DNA of 64,000 bases, taken from NCBI RefSeq assembly GCF_020497125.1, contig NC_059072.1:308592781-308656780 (forward strand). Reading direction: 5' to 3'. This DNA comes from Mauremys mutica. Taxonomy: Eukaryota > Chordata > Testudines > Geoemydidae. The translations under genes and the position numbers were made by a program. Below the pieces are notes generated by a model. It saw nothing but the letters and a program-made list of their open reading frames with translations, was not told the DNA's origin and did not search any database. This document shows, piece after piece, positions 21,193 to 34,012 of this stretch. Within the stretch, counting starts at the first letter, position 1. Each line of letters starts with the position of its first letter.

Positions 21193-22358
21193 CAGTAACT
21201 CCTCACTTAACATTGTAGTTATGTTCCTGAAAAAATGCAACTTTAAGTGAAACAATATTAAACAAATCCAATTTCCCCATAAGATTTAATGTAAATGAGG
21301 GGGGTTAGGTTCCCAGGAAATTTTGGGGGGGCAGACAAAAGGAATTATATATTGTACTGTACTGTGGTGGGGAGGTGCCCCTGGCTTACCCCTGGGGCTC
21401 AAGGTGGGGGTGCAGGGTCTGGGAGGGAGTTAGGGTGTGGGAGGGCACTCAGAGTGGGGGTGCGGGAGGAGGCTCAGGGCTGGGACAGGCAGGAGGTGCA
21501 GAGCACTTACCTGGGGCAGCTCCTGTTTGGTGCAGGGGGTGTGCAAGTGGCTCTGCGCGGTGCGGCACCGCCCCCATGGCCACTGCCCCCCCCGCAGGCA
21601 GGGCCATCCGAACGCAGGGGCTTTAGGGGCTGCAGGGCCCTGGGCTAAGGGGGCCCCAGGGCCCTGGCCTGCAGCTCTAAAGCCCCTTTCGGAATGTGGC
21701 CCTGCGAGCACAGGCCGGAGGACTCAGGAGGAGCAGGGGCAGCCGCACAGCCAGCGGCAGGAGAGAAGCGGCGCTTTCCCCTTCAAAGCGCCACTTCTCT
21801 CCGGCCGGCTTTGAAGGGAATAGCACTGCTTCTTTCCAGCCACGGGCTGCGGGGCTGCGGGGCTGCCCCTGCTCCTCCACGGGGCCAGAGGACTCAGGAG
21901 GAGCACGGACAGCTGCGCAGCCAGCTGCCGGAAGTGGCTTTCCCCTTCAAAGCGCTGCTTCTCTCCAGCCGGCTTTGAAGAGGAAAGCGCTGTTTCTCTC
22001 CGGCCGCTGGCTGTGCGGCTGCCCCTGCTCTTCCTGAGTCTTCCAGCCCGTGCTTGCAGGGCCGCATTCTGAAAGGGGCTTTAGAGCTGCAGCCCAGGGC
22101 CCCTCCCTCCAAGAAAGTCCTAAGCGCCGCCAAACAGCTGTTTGGTGGCGGGGGAAGTGCTGGGAGGAAGGGAGGGGGAGGGGGTGAAGGAGGGGGAGGA
22201 GGTGGAGAAGAGGAACTTGTGCAGTGCTCCCTTGTAAAGTCAGCCAAACGATGTTATAAGGGAGCATTGAACAACTTAAACGAGTATGTTCCCTAATGGA
22301 GCAGCGACCTAACTTCAAAACAATGTTAAGTGGGAAGATGTTAAGTGAGGAGTTACTG
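21193..22358. mobile_element. Tc1/mariner (Tigger-like) non-autonomous element
   Basis: The ends CAGTAACTCCTCACTTAACAT and, reversed, CAGTAACTCCTCACTTAACAT are perfectly matched for about 21 bp and are flanked by TA on both sides (21,191-21,192 and 22,359-22,360), the Tc1/mariner target. The body contains a second block (about 21,600-22,110) with its own inverted arms, roughly 21,657-21,770 and 21,986-22,100, each with 'gcagctctaaagcccctttc' or its complement. It also has a 'gggtgcgggaggaggctcag' unit near 21,460 like the minisatellite at 15.5 kb. No transposase is present. Confidence 0.88.
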
Positions 22359-22471
22359 TATTTATATCCAATATACAGTTTAAATTAGTGTGATAGTCAC
22401 CTATTTTATTTGAAACATAAAGGAACAATCTCAATTTAAAAATCACAATTCTGTCTGAAAAAATAGTTTCT

Positions 22472-23526
22472 TGTGACACCCTGTACTCCACATTCACCAC
22501 TTTAATAAGGTTTGATGTATTTTGTACAAAGTATGCCTTATGAGGTATCATTTGAAAACTCTCAATCTGCTGAACATAATTGTCCTGTCAAAATGTGTGT
22601 AACAACACTGTGTAAAGCTGTGGGATTTTACTGTATGATGTTACTAAAGTATGTGATAATTCTGGAGAATGCCCATAGATTAGTTCCTCAGAGACAACAA
22701 AGGACAGACCACACCCAGCAGGGGAGAAGGGGTAAACAAGAAATATACATTTCATCACAGGGATGATCTAAACCTCATTTACACAAGATACTGCTTGTCA
22801 CCTCCACCCAAGCTAGGGTAATCCTCAAAGAGGGGAGAGGGGTATAAAAATGAGAAACTGTGGCCTTCACCTCTCCTCCTCCCATCTCTCTGCTCATGAC
22901 ATCAACGAACACCTGACGGACTCTGAACTGGGGGAGGGGTCCCAAGCTGGAAGGAGGCCCAGCCTGTGGAATTTACTGCAGCTTATGGTGATACAGACCT
23001 CTTTGTTTTTAAGTATACTCAGCTTGGTAAGTTAGGTATTAGATTTCATGTTTATCTTTTATTTTCTTTTTGTAACCAATTTTTACTTTTACGCCTTATT
23101 ACTTGTAATCACTTAAAATCTATCTTTCTGTAGTTAATAAACTTGTTTTATAGTTTTATCTATACCAGTGTGGGTTTAGATTGAAGTGTTTGGGAACCTC
23201 CACTTGAGATAACAAAATTGGTGCATATACATTTTCCTTTGATGAAATGACAGACTTTCTATGAGCTTGTACTGTTCAAGAGGGTACTGAGCAATACAAG
23301 ATGTATATTTCTGGGGAACAAGGTTGGAACTAAGAATTTGCTGGTGTTGCCCCAGATGTAATTCATGAGTGGCTCTCTAGCAGAACTCAATACTGTGTAG
23401 CTTGGATCAAGTTACATGCTGAAGTCTGCATATGAGCAGAACCAAGCAGTGTAAAAGGCACCCGAGACTAAAGAGAAAGGGGACTTAGCTGTTCAACAGT
23501 CCAGATTGTACCTAGAGAATGTCACA
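22472..23526 (+). mobile_element. LTR, probable solo, retroviral type
   Basis: The unit starts TGTGAC and ends GTCACA, a short perfect inverted repeat expected of an LTR. A TATA box (GGTATAAAAAT) is at 22,843-22,849 and a polyadenylation signal AATAAA at 23,136-23,141 followed by T-rich sequence. This is the U3-R-U5 order on the plus strand. I recognise the family from turtle genomes. No target duplication is visible (flanks TTTCT and CCTAC), so the exact ends may be off or the copy rearranged. No internal retroviral genes adjoin. Confidence 0.68.
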
Positions 23527-23639
23527 CCTACTACTGTGACAAGAAACACCTATTTTATAACTGAAAGACTAGAGAAAGAAATTCATTTTTTTCTGTTTGT
23601 TCACTGTATACATTTGAGAGCATAATCAGGGTCACCGTT

Positions 23640-23893
23640 ATCACTATATAGTGAGCCATTTTCCCCATTTGTTTCTGTGGCTTTCACACAACAACAAGGG
23701 ACTCCCATCGATATCTGTGCCTCACCTCCCCGAGAAGCATAAGGTAAGTTGGCGGGAGAGCTTCTCCCATCGACCCAACAAAGTGTGGGCACTGCGATAA
23801 GTGGATCTAGCTACATCAACTTCAGTTACATTATTCATGTAACTGAAGTAGTGTAGTTTAGATGAATTTACTGCGGTAGTGCAGACTAGCCCT
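23640..23893. repeat. Harbinger-like MITE fragment
   Basis: The right side ends GTAGTGCAGACTAGCCC followed by TAA, close to the Harbinger MITE ends at 33.8 and 51.6 kb. An internal perfect hairpin CTTCAGTTACA...TGTAACTGAAG lies at about 23,819-23,848. The left end is not identifiable, so this is a truncated or decayed copy. Confidence 0.5.
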
Positions 23894-25079
23894 AAATGTT
23901 CCCTAGTGCACTTTAACAGCATGGTGTTAGAGCGCATCAGCGGGATCTATATGGACCAATTAATGCACAACAAGTTAGTGATCTTTAAAAATCACATGCC
24001 TGTATACTGCATTACCCACCATGTAGAAAAGCCCTATCATTTTTTAATCCAGGGATTTCAGTACACTCTGGGATTGGACTGCATTTTGAGTTTTTGGTAT
24101 AGTCTGAATACCTACTACACATGGCTATTGAGAGACTAAGTTCATGAATGTTTATTAAATACTTGCTATCCTCTAATAAAAGGTACTGTAGACGTGCACA
24201 GCAATATTATATTCAGACAAAAAATTTTGACTTTTTAATCTCAAGACCCACCTATGCAGCAGTACCTATACAAAAATCAGCTAATTAATGATGGGTAAGT
24301 GGAGATACAAATGGATAGGGCACAGATGTCACTGATTTATTTTAATTGCAAATGTGTGTAAAAATTGCATAAATTGATTGTATCTAATCCTACCGTACTT
24401 CTCTTCCATCTCCTTTAAATATCACTGATATTAGACTATGAGCTCATCTGGGAAAAGGAGTGTGTCGTATGTGCTAAAGTAATATGAATATTAAATAAAT
24501 TTAAGATTCCTACATTAAGTAAACATTAGAATAAGTTTTGAGAATGTTGGTTAAAATATAAACATTAGAAGCATGGAAATTATAAGGTAATGTGGATAAA
24601 GATTAAAATAACTTTATAGTTCATACATTCTCCTATTTGGCCTTTTTCACCATTCCAGTGCTTTTCTTCTGTTTTTACAGCACTGGTGGCAGGATGCTTG
24701 TCAGTGATGGGTGACTGGCGTGGCTCCATCTAACAAAAAAAAAGAAAGAAGTCTATACCTCCACCCCCATCCCGCAGTTTCTTCAGTTGAGAAGAAAGAT
24801 GTTCCAGACTAACGGGTTTTTTTTAATTGGAGTCAGATGCCAAGAAAAAAGACCACTCTAGAGCATCAGTAAAGTAAAAAAAAATAGACAAACTTTCTTT
24901 GGGGTGCAATCAAGGCATTTTCTTTCAGAGGAGTTTTCAAACCATAGTGTGGAACTGTCTCTCTTATGTAACTAAAGCAGCTTTGGCATCCATCTGAGCT
25001 ACAGCTGAACCCACCCAGCCCATTTGGGCTTGAACTGATATCCTCTATGATATCTCTTGATCAGACCAAACAATATCAG
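23894..25079. other. Intergenic, no recognised feature
   Basis: AT-rich sequence with short poly-A and poly-T runs (24,735, 24,820, 24,880). The last few hundred bases may contain decayed 5' parts of the DIRS-type copy that follows. No gene is supported. Confidence 0.4.
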
Positions 25080-27560
25080 AATAAAACTGCACAAGAGCTG
25101 TTTAGCATCTTCATCTCTGATGCTTCCTTAGACTTCTTACATTTTACATCCAGGTCAATGGCTAGGAACATGGTGACCATAAGACAACATCCATGGATTT
25201 GCTCCTAAAAAGAGGACATACAGGCTATGCATCTGTTATTCTCTATTTATTGCAGGGGGAAAACTCTTTAGAGCATCCTTTAAAGCATCCCATGTTTGAA
25301 GCTGTGGATAAGGAAAATAAATCCTGAACTTTCTCCAGACAGAAGAGGGCTTACAGATCTTATAACACAGTGAAATAGTCATTTTATTTTATTTTTTATT
25401 TTAGTAATTGGGCTCAGTAAGATGTTGATGTGATGGTGGTTTGTTCTCCAGGGGACACTGGAATTACAACAGAGCAGGAAGAACCAGGGCTGGCGTTAAC
25501 CGGCTGCCCATCCCTCCTCCCTCTCCCTCCTCCCCCCCCACCCCAAAATAGGACTCTTTGAAAATTGTTTTTTCTATTTGTTGGTGCAGCGGTGTCAGCT
25601 GGGGAGTAGACTTAAATTTCTTGAGGTGTGACTACCACCTCAGGCAGATGAATGATGAAAGTTTTGAGCAAGGGATATGTTAGAGAATTCTTCAGACTTC
25701 CTTGAAGCATTTTTTGTTTGCCTCATCTCAAATCCAACTAAATACTCTCTAATGATAGAGGCTATTGCTCATCTCCTGGATTTTAGGGAAAGGGAGCCTA
25801 TCCCAAAAGGAATAGCATCTGGAAATCTTACTCTGCTTTCTACCTAATCTCCAAGAGCTGTGGAGGAAATAGTGCTATTCTAGACCTGAACTGCTGAACA
25901 AATCCAGTGAGAAAATCACTCCTCATGATAAAAACTCTGAAGACTCTCCCGTTGGCCATATCTTAGAGTTACTCCATAGACCTGTGGGAAATATATCTCC
26001 ACATCTCAATACAGTCTTCCCATAGAAAACACCTCTTTTTCTTTTATGGTGCTGTCAAGGCTGAATCCCCACTCTGTCACTTTGAGTGCAGAAGGTAGGG
26101 GCCTGCAAGGATTCTAAAAATTAATACTTGCCACTTCAGGCTTGTATTACACTCCCAAGGTTACAGCTTCTTGCCGACCTTGGCTTGGTAAATGCTGCCA
26201 CCACCCAAATGCAAAATAACCCCTTTGAACTCAGGAAGGAGCACTCGGGAATTCCTCCATGTCAGGTACCCTCAAGCCCTTTCACCCCCGCCCCCGGGGA
26301 AGAGCTGAGAAAGAAAACAAAGGAAATTAGCTGTGGCTACCAGCTAGTCAAACAACATGCACAAATCTCTTAGGACACCAAAAATCCAATCCTGTTCTTA
26401 AAAAAGGTAAATTTTATTAAAAACAAAAAGGAAAAAAATACATCTGGAACGTAGGCTTTTTGCTAGATCTTAAAAGAAACGATTACAAAAATTAAGCACT
26501 CAAAATAGCTTTTGTGGGGGTTCGGTTTAAAGGTTACAAGCAAACAAAAGCATCTGGGGTTAGCTCAGAGGAGATCTACAAGCCAAAATAAAAAAAAATA
26601 AACCTAATCGCTTCTATTTAAACATGCCCTGTCCCATAATTTTTTCTAGGTATGGAAGATGAATTTTTATACCTGGTTCAAGCCTTACACAACATTCCTG
26701 CTGCCCTCTGTTCCCCTCTTTCCTGGAGAGAGACAACACACAAACAAAGGGAAGTTTTTTTCCCCATTTAAAAAAGTTCTAGCCCACCCATTGATTCTTT
26801 TGGTCAGATGCCCACTTTTTTTTTCTTTACCTGTTGGACTTTTTAACCCTTTACAGGTAAAGCAAGTAAAGAACAGCTACCAAGAGGGATTTTACAGCTA
26901 ATTGGCTGGCTGGGTGTCCATCAAAGGGAGCTATCCTCCTACTTTATTTATCACAGGTGCAAACTGCTGTCAGTACAGGGTACTACCATTTGGCCTTGCC
27001 ATCTTACCCAGTGTATTCACTGAAGTGATAGTGGTCCTGATAGCTGCTCCCAGGAAGAGAAGGGTACATGCATGTATGTATGTGTGTATATATGTATATC
27101 CCTTTCTCCACAACATTCCCATTCAGGCATATTCAAGATGATGAGCTCTTTAGAACAGCAAACATATAATATTTCTCCAGCAACATGGCTTTTTAACAAT
27201 CATCCAGAAAAAAAAAGCCAATTAAACCCTTCCCAAGGGAAACTTCCTTGGGATGCTCGTTTCTTGCAAAGATCTTCTGACCTGGGCAATACCATTTGTG
27301 ACTGTTCCAGAGGTTTCTTCTGTCTCTTCCTGCAAGCATTCTTTCCTATCTACATTGCAGTTTCAGTAGGCCAGGAAATCATGTCCTTTCTGGACTGGTG
27401 GACCTTCCCACACATTTCCTAGCATAACAACCCTATTGTGGAACCAGAGACATATACTATTATCATGGATGCTAGATACTGGCTTGCAGAACTCATTTAG
27501 CCAATCAAATGGTTCAGGGATACTGGTCCCAGTCAATTTGGAGCATAAACTGGTTACAGC
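25080..27560 (+). pseudogene. Second DIRS-type element copy, RT and RNase H relic
   Basis: A gag-like segment (RSMARNMVTIRQHPW) appears near 25,150. Reverse transcriptase motifs follow: LLMIKTLKTLPLAI near 25,925 and YLHISIQSSHRKHLFFF near 26,000-26,040. After the solo LTR at 26,053-26,955 the same frame resumes with CCQYRVLPFGLA and VFTEVIVVLIAAP (26,965-27,050). LDWWTFPHIS (about 27,390) and a start of RNase H (ETYTIIMDA near 27,450) come next. The order and spacing match DIRS reverse transcriptase and RNase H. The YLDD region is replaced by a tetranucleotide-rich stretch near 27,070-27,110. Stops and frameshifts are common. It is on the opposite strand from the 5.4-14.6 kb copy. Confidence 0.8.
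26053..26955 (-). mobile_element. Solo LTR inserted in DIRS reverse transcriptase
   Basis: The 903-bp unit begins TGTCAAGGC and ends TTTATCACA on the plus strand, flanked by a perfect 5-bp duplication GGTGC (26,048-26,052 and 26,956-26,960). Removing it together with one duplication restores continuity of the host DIRS frame. Read on the minus strand the LTR begins TGTGATAAAT, as does the plus-strand copy at 52,641. A TATA-like TGTAAAATCC lies near 26,890. A 5-bp duplication suits Gypsy-type or ERVL-like integrases. No internal genes remain. Confidence 0.93.
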
Positions 27561-29477
27561 TATCAGAGATTCATCTACGGAAAGCAAGGTGAAACAATAA
27601 CAAAAAAATTTAAATGGAAACAAGTTTTGAAAATGTCAAAATGCTCCATTCTGACATTTTTTAAATGAAAAATTTCTATTTTTCATTTTGAAACAACTTG
27701 TTTTTTAAAAGATCTATACTTAAAAATATTAAAAGTAAAGTGTTAAAAACAAAATGAAATGTTTCAGTTTACAAAAAAAAAATTTCAGAATTTAATTTCA
27801 CAGAATTTTTTAAAATTTTGGCTTTGTCGCAATTTGGGACGAAATCTCAAATTTTTTCATGGGACAGAAAATTCATTTTCCAACCAGTTTTAGTAGAAAC
27901 TAGAAAGTCCTATCTGCTGGAACATACTACCTCTTTTTAACTACCCCATGTGTGATTTTTTTTTTTATTACTGTATACCTATACATAAGGCTCTGCTCTT
28001 GCAAACTGCTCTGTGTACTCGCATAGTCCCAGTGAAGTCCGTGTACCTCCAGGCCAGTGCAAGGATCTGCCTGCAGAGGGCGTTTGCAGGATCAAGGCCT
28101 TAGTTTGTAAATATTTCCATTTTGAAGCGAGGGCACTGGAAAAGGATTACTTTCAAATGTGTAAAGGGGATAATTTTTAATTAGCTAACATTCAAAACCG
28201 TTTCTTGAACTTATTTTAAATTTAAGGGGAAAACACTTCATTGTAGTCCTAAGCACCCCAATTTTCAGCAAACAATTATTTCCATGTCCCAATTTAGAGA
28301 AGAGGTATAAATATATCAGGCTTATAATGTAATCTTGATTATAACATTAACTGTGATGAGAGGACCTTCTTTCCATAATAATGTCCTGCACCAAATAATG
28401 CCATTTCTTCAGCCATGAGTTCTTCAGTTGCTGGAAATGGCTTTTAATTTCATGATGCTGCAGTTGGAGAGGCTTCACTGTTCCAGAACTGACTCTGATC
28501 TTTACCTGCTTCTCTCAAGGCAATACACAATTCATGGTTATTTTCCAAGCATACATCCAAAATTTAAAGGTCAGGAAAGCAAATTAGCACATCCCACAAT
28601 CTATGCCCTGACCAATAAAAATTACATGTATACTTCCCCCCTTTTGGTACTGTATATTTTATACTGTATATTGATTCTGTGATTAACTTAACACTTTCCT
28701 CTAGATTTTTCTGGTCCTTCCTTACTTTAAGCTAAATTCATATTTCTGTGTTTTTAGGGCCTGATACTGGCACAATACATGTGAGGAATACTTGTAACCT
28801 TGATGTAAAAGAGACTACTCCTTGAATAAGGTACTACTCATTATGAAGATGGCAGAATCAGGTCTTTACCTGTTAAACCCCTTTCACATTCAACTATCTA
28901 AAATATACAGTAGAAATGTTTGTAACGCTGAACAAAACGTTATGGTTCTTCTTTCAAAAGTTTACAAATGAACATTGGCTTAATACAGCTTAGAAACTTT
29001 ACTATGCAGAAGAAAAATGCTTTTAACCATCTTAATTTAAATGAAAGAAGCACAGAAAGTTTCCTTACCCTGTCAAATCTTTTTTTTTAAACTTTCCCTT
29101 TATTTTTTTAACAGTTTACATTTAACACTGTACTGTTGTTGCCTTTTTTCCCCCTTTTTTTTTGGTCTCTGCCGCTGCCTGATTCTGTACTGCCTGTTCC
29201 AAGTGAGGTGTGTGGTTGACCAGTCAGTTTGTAACTCTGAGGTTCTACTGTATTGCTAATTCCTGCGTACTGTTATTTAACTCTATTTTGTTTAAATAAG
29301 TTCCCTATCTATATCATTACCTTTCCCTTTTAAGTACTTTTTATCTTCCCTATATTTATCTCCAGGTAAAGTCTTTCTTCTTTCTTGTCATTTCCAATCA
29401 CATACACTAGATAGTTCTCTTCAGCTAGTTGAAGACCAAAAAGACACTTTCTCCTGACAAGTCTTTTCATTGTATAT
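27561..29477. other. Intergenic with AT-rich repeat
   Basis: About 27,600-27,900 is very AT-rich with repeated 'gaaatgtttcagtttaca'- and 'gacattttttaaatgaaa'-type words, probably an old repeat, family unknown. The remainder (27,900-29,477) has no open frame of note, tandem array or terminal repeats that I can see. Confidence 0.4.
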
Positions 29478-29605
29478 GGTGGTGGTGTAGCCATGTTGGT
29501 CCCAGGAAATTAGAGAGACAAGGTGGATGAGATAATATCTTTTATTGGACCAGCTTCTGTTGCTGAGAGAGACAAGCTTTTGAGTTTCACAGCGCTCTTT
29601 TGCAG
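29478..29605 (+). repeat. SINE-like turtle repeat, head
   Basis: The sequence 'gtagccatgttggtcccagg' followed by 'agagagacaaggtggatgag' and 'atcttttattggaccagctt' matches a widespread turtle short repeat by memory. The GTAGCCATGTTGG segment resembles an A-box, consistent with tRNA origin. The distal part of the same family occurs at 12,530-12,880. Confidence 0.65.
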
Positions 29606-32600
29606 ATAAGAATAAGGTCCTTTCATTCTCAGTTTGCTGTCTGCCTATCTTCAACAGTAGCCAATCAGTAATTCTTGATCGTGGAGCAAGCTTCAGTATT
29701 CAAAGAATGAATTATGTCTCAGCTGTCACTTCAGAGTTAAGTGATAGCAATTCAGCCCAGTCATGGTCCAGTGCAACAGAGGTAGGACTCAGTCCCGTCC
29801 TTCTACCAAGCAAATACAATTGCTTTACAAGCAGTGGAAGTTGGGACATTACATAGGCACATTCATTTTTCTTTGCAGAGGAACTATGGTCTCTTGTGCC
29901 ATAATTATGTGTTCTTTTGAATGCACTAGCCCTTTTCCACCTTCAGTCACATTCTTTCCATTGCTGCATCTGCTCATTGTTTCTTAATTTCCCAACATTT
30001 GCTTATTGAAATCTGTTACACTTGTATTAGTGTATCTTACAGTAGTTGCCATTAAAATGTTTAGTTTTTACTTTTGTCTAATTAACTTAATCACAGTATT
30101 TCTAAAATTAATATAACAAAGTCTGCTGTAATGTTAATTACTTTCAATTTGAAAAAAAATAGTTTTAATAATGAGCATTGTCCAAATCTGTTTGCATGTA
30201 GTGTTCAGGTAGCCCATTGTCACTAGTACTAAACTTTCATATAACTCTCATGTTGTGATCAATTCCTCCAGTTACTGCCAACAAGTAAGTCCTGGATGGC
30301 TTTTTCTCTGTTTGAATTCTGTTTTCTGGATTGTGAAATTGTTCTTTGCATAAATTAATAACCATTTCATGATACAAGTTTAGCAAGCAGTATTTATTAC
30401 TGTTACCCAATAGATAGTTAATGACCTCTGGATAGTTAATGACCTCTGAGTGCACAATCCTATGGTTCCTTGCTTCTAAATAGATGGTTTGGGAATTTTT
30501 ATCTCTTTTACAATAAATTAGAATGAGTGTCGTATGTGTCCACTTACCAAGATACAAAAGTGTAATGGGCATAAAAGATTTCCCTCAGGGTAATTATACA
30601 TAGCCAGACTCCCCCATGTCCTCCCATTCCCCAAATTTATTGTCTTAGAAGCATGGAACCCAGGCATTGGCCCTCATGTTCTTTGTGTATATGTGTTTTT
30701 TCCTGGGAAAGAAGGAAGGAGACAAGTGAAAAAATCTGGAGCAAATAAAAAAAGAATTTGGATGAAAGAAAAGATTAAATTAAAAGCCAGAGCTGAGTCT
30801 CTTAACCCACTAGCTGGAAGTTGCAAGGGACTGGTCAAGACTTTTTGTGGAGATGGATCTGCTCCAATCACTCCTCTCCAGTCTTTGATGTAGGCCTCAC
30901 AGTGCAAGAAATGCCCTTTTCACTGCCACCCCCATGTATTAGCCTTGGTTTCTCCTTTGCTTTTCTTTTATCTCTCCCCCTCACCCTACACTGGGAGAGG
31001 AAGAGCTTTGACTGCAGCCTTTCTAGCTGTCAGTGACTTGTGTATATAGGAGTTTTCTCTTCTGTAGCTACCCAGAGAAGAGAGAATTGCTGGGAGGGAA
31101 ACTCATTTCCAACTCTCATCTTGTAGGCCTTGAGGGTTTTAACATGCCCTCCACCTGCACCCTTTCAGACAAGGAAGGTGCTAGAGCTCTCATAGTGCAT
31201 CTTGCTGCTTTGAAGTCTGCTGCCTTTCTCAGTGGTTCCACTGCTTAGCTTGGTGCTGCTGTGGAGAGTTCTTTTGACCTCAGAGCACTGTTTGAGCTCA
31301 GAAAGGACCTTTTAAGCATCCGTTTGCCTGTTCTGACTCAGGGCTCTGCATAGGAAGCTTCTGCCTTTCCACTGTGCTTATATCAGGCCTGAAGTAGGGA
31401 TGCTGTTTTGGCTTCAGTCAAGCTGCTGAGAGAGTCTGTGTAAGCTAGCGCTGTGATGGTGCCCAGCTATTAGCTAGGTGTGCAGGTACTTTCACATTTG
31501 GTCATAGACTCATTTGATTGAGGGACTTGGATGTTGACTCATCTGCAAAAGAGAAGGTGACTTAAAGTGTGGAAGAGCATGATTGGATGATCCAACATCA
31601 TTCTGACATCCAGAAAAACTCTATGCCACAGAGCCCTAAGCCTCCTGCGCAAACTAAATCTTCTGTACTTTACTCTCAAGGTTCCTTTCCATGCTTTCTT
31701 CTTTTAGGAACCATAAGCAGTTGGAACTGATCTCCTGCCACATTCCTAAATGAACAAATTAGCCTTACTGAGGGCCCACCATCTTTCTTACACACACAGG
31801 CAGACATGCAATAATATTTGTGTGGTATAAAGCTTTTCTATACTCTTGTAGTAAGGGGTAATCTTCAGGATGATTTGGCTAACTTTCACAGAAAAGAATC
31901 CCTGTCCACACTGGTAACAGAAATTCTGCTACAAATGTGTTAGCAATAACCATCCTAAAATGACGTTGACCCTAGGCTGTGTCTGCACTAGATGTTTTTC
32001 TTAGAATATCCCACCATTGCTACTACTAATATACCTCACCAAGTGAGCTAGCAACAGTGGGAGTGTTAGTGTTAGTGAAGACCGGTGTTTTAATCTTAAT
32101 CTTGTTTAACACTGCTCAGAGAAGATCTAGAGATGACGTGGTAGTTGAAAATCCGGTGGCTGCCAGTCCCTTGTCAACATAAGAGCTCCCACTGGTGGAC
32201 CATATGAGTAATAGCAAAAGTGAAAAATTTCAAGAAAAAATATCTAGTGATCTAGTATGCAGACAAAGGCCGTTGTGTGAAATGATCCTTTGAGACTCCC
32301 TGGAGAAATATTTTTTTAAATTGTTATAGTTAAATCAGAGAAAGATCAGGTACTTAGCACTTCAGAACCGTCATATAGTTAGTGCTATGTGTGCAAGAAA
32401 TTCACTTATCTTTTCAGGTAGATTTTGCATGCACTTTTTCCCTCTGCTTTCCAAATAGAAGATACACTGTTACACTTATCAATGATATTCCCATCTTGAT
32501 AACTTCATCAGGAGCAAATGGGAAAGGAAGATATAAAAACAATTCATAATTTGTCAAGTCTTTAAAGAAAGCCTGGAAAAGTTCAAGAGTAATGAGCTGA

Positions 32601-33522
32601 GAAGAATAAGAATAGGTGGGTGGAGAGATCCACTAAAAAGATAATGGAATTACTAACAAAAGTTTCTAAAGTGGACAAGATTAGAGGCCCAAAAATTGAG
32701 AAAATATATGGAGATGTGTCAGTGAGGACAGAGAAAACAGGAATAAGACTGTTGGAAAAACTGTTTTTTTGGAGCAAAATGTGTGAGCCAGGAGTTCTCA
32801 TTTGCAGCCCACACACTGACACAGTATCCCTCTTTTTTGTTCCCACATGGACACAGCCTGTTAAGAGACAACAACACGTAATGGTAGCTAAACATTAATG
32901 TCTTTGTTTTAGATGAGGTGCTGTATGTTGACATTGAAGATGCGTCCTTTTAAATCTTTTTTTCATAATTCATAACTCAGGAAACTCCAGCTGTACATCA
33001 GTTTCAACATATAATACAGAAGTTTGGCATTTTCCAAATTTATAAAAAAAAGGATACAAAAATAGTGGAATATGGAAGAAAGTTGAGGCTTAAATCTCAT
33101 TAAGAGCACATAAGGGTTTATTTTTAGAAAACATAGCAGCCAGTATTATTCACTATAAGAATGCTAAAGCCAGCAAAACAAAATCACAACATAAAGGAAA
33201 GCATGTCTGAATGTGAGGATGAATTTTCTTATACAAGCTGTTTTCTAGAAATCCATTTTTTAAAACAAGTTCAAACAAGTTTGTGTTCCACAGAATAAAT
33301 GGTCTACAAAGTGGTTTGTTTTGGTCTTTTTCCCCCAGCAAATTTCATATACACTCTTTCCCCCATTATCTTTCATTTTTTAAATATTAGTGTTGATATC
33401 ATCTCAAATGAAAAACATTTTATTTAAAATTTTCTTTCCAGTAAATTTGTTAAGAAGACAACCACCTCCAAAGTGTGGTGCCTGGGTGGACATTTCAAGC
33501 ACACACATATCCAGTTGCTCAG
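29606..33522. other. Intergenic, mostly unique
   Basis: No gene is supported in this 3.9-kb stretch. Open frames (for example 30,693-31,036 and 32,620-32,898) are short and unlike anything I know. A fragment at about 31,972-32,010 (AGGCTGTGTCTGCACTAG) resembles a Harbinger MITE end but its partner is not found. 30,680-31,300 is moderately GC-rich and could hide a decayed retroelement. Confidence 0.4.
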
Positions 33523-33525
33523 TAA

Positions 33526-33790
33526 GAGTATGTCTACACTACAAAGTTGTTGACAAAACTTTTGTCTTTCATGGGTACTTAAAAAAGCCCCCCCCCCCCC
33601 CCAAAAAAGAAAAAAGTTTCGTCAACGCAAGTGGCAGTGTGAACATGGCTCCTGCCGACAAAGTTAATGCCGCTCGTGGGGCTGGAAGTATTTTGTTGGA
33701 AAAGTGCTGACAGCGTTTACACGCTGACTTTTAACGACAAGGCTGTGTCAAGACAGCCTTGTCACTAAAAGCTGCATGGTGTAGACAACC
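33526..33790. mobile_element. PIF/Harbinger MITE
   Basis: The left end GAGTATGTCTACACTAC and the right end, reversed, GGTTGTCTACACCATG share the GTCTACAC core. Perfect TAA repeats flank it (33,523-33,525 and 33,791-33,793). A 3-bp TWA target duplication is diagnostic of PIF/Harbinger. A poly-C run (about 33,589-33,602) lies inside. The ends resemble those of the two-gene Harbinger element at 57,390-61,241. Confidence 0.85.
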
Positions 33791-34012
33791 TAAGTGATGC
33801 TTTATTCAGAGATTTGTTTCCTACTGTACAATGTCTGGGATTTGTTACATTTGTGAAAATGCAGTGATTGGGGGACATTGGAGAGAGCAGAAGAGGCTGC
33901 TGAATTTGATGGGTATTAAATGGCCATTTGTGGCTCTGCTTGATGCCAAGTGTTTTTACCTTTTTTATGTGGTGGTGGTTTTGTGTATACAAGTCCTTTT
34001 GGTTTAGCATGG

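Noticed and set aside
21894..22318. Minus-strand ORFs of 117-123 codons rich in Pro/Leu
   Set aside because: They lie within the Tc1/mariner-type element and derive from GGGGGAGG tracts; no known domain.
22472..23526. Full-length endogenous retrovirus
   Set aside because: Only one LTR-like unit is present and no gag, pol or env motifs adjoin it or any other LTR in the window.
27067..27110. ATGT-rich stretch as a regulatory element
   Set aside because: It is a simple tetranucleotide-like repeat replacing part of a DIRS RT relic; nothing points to function.
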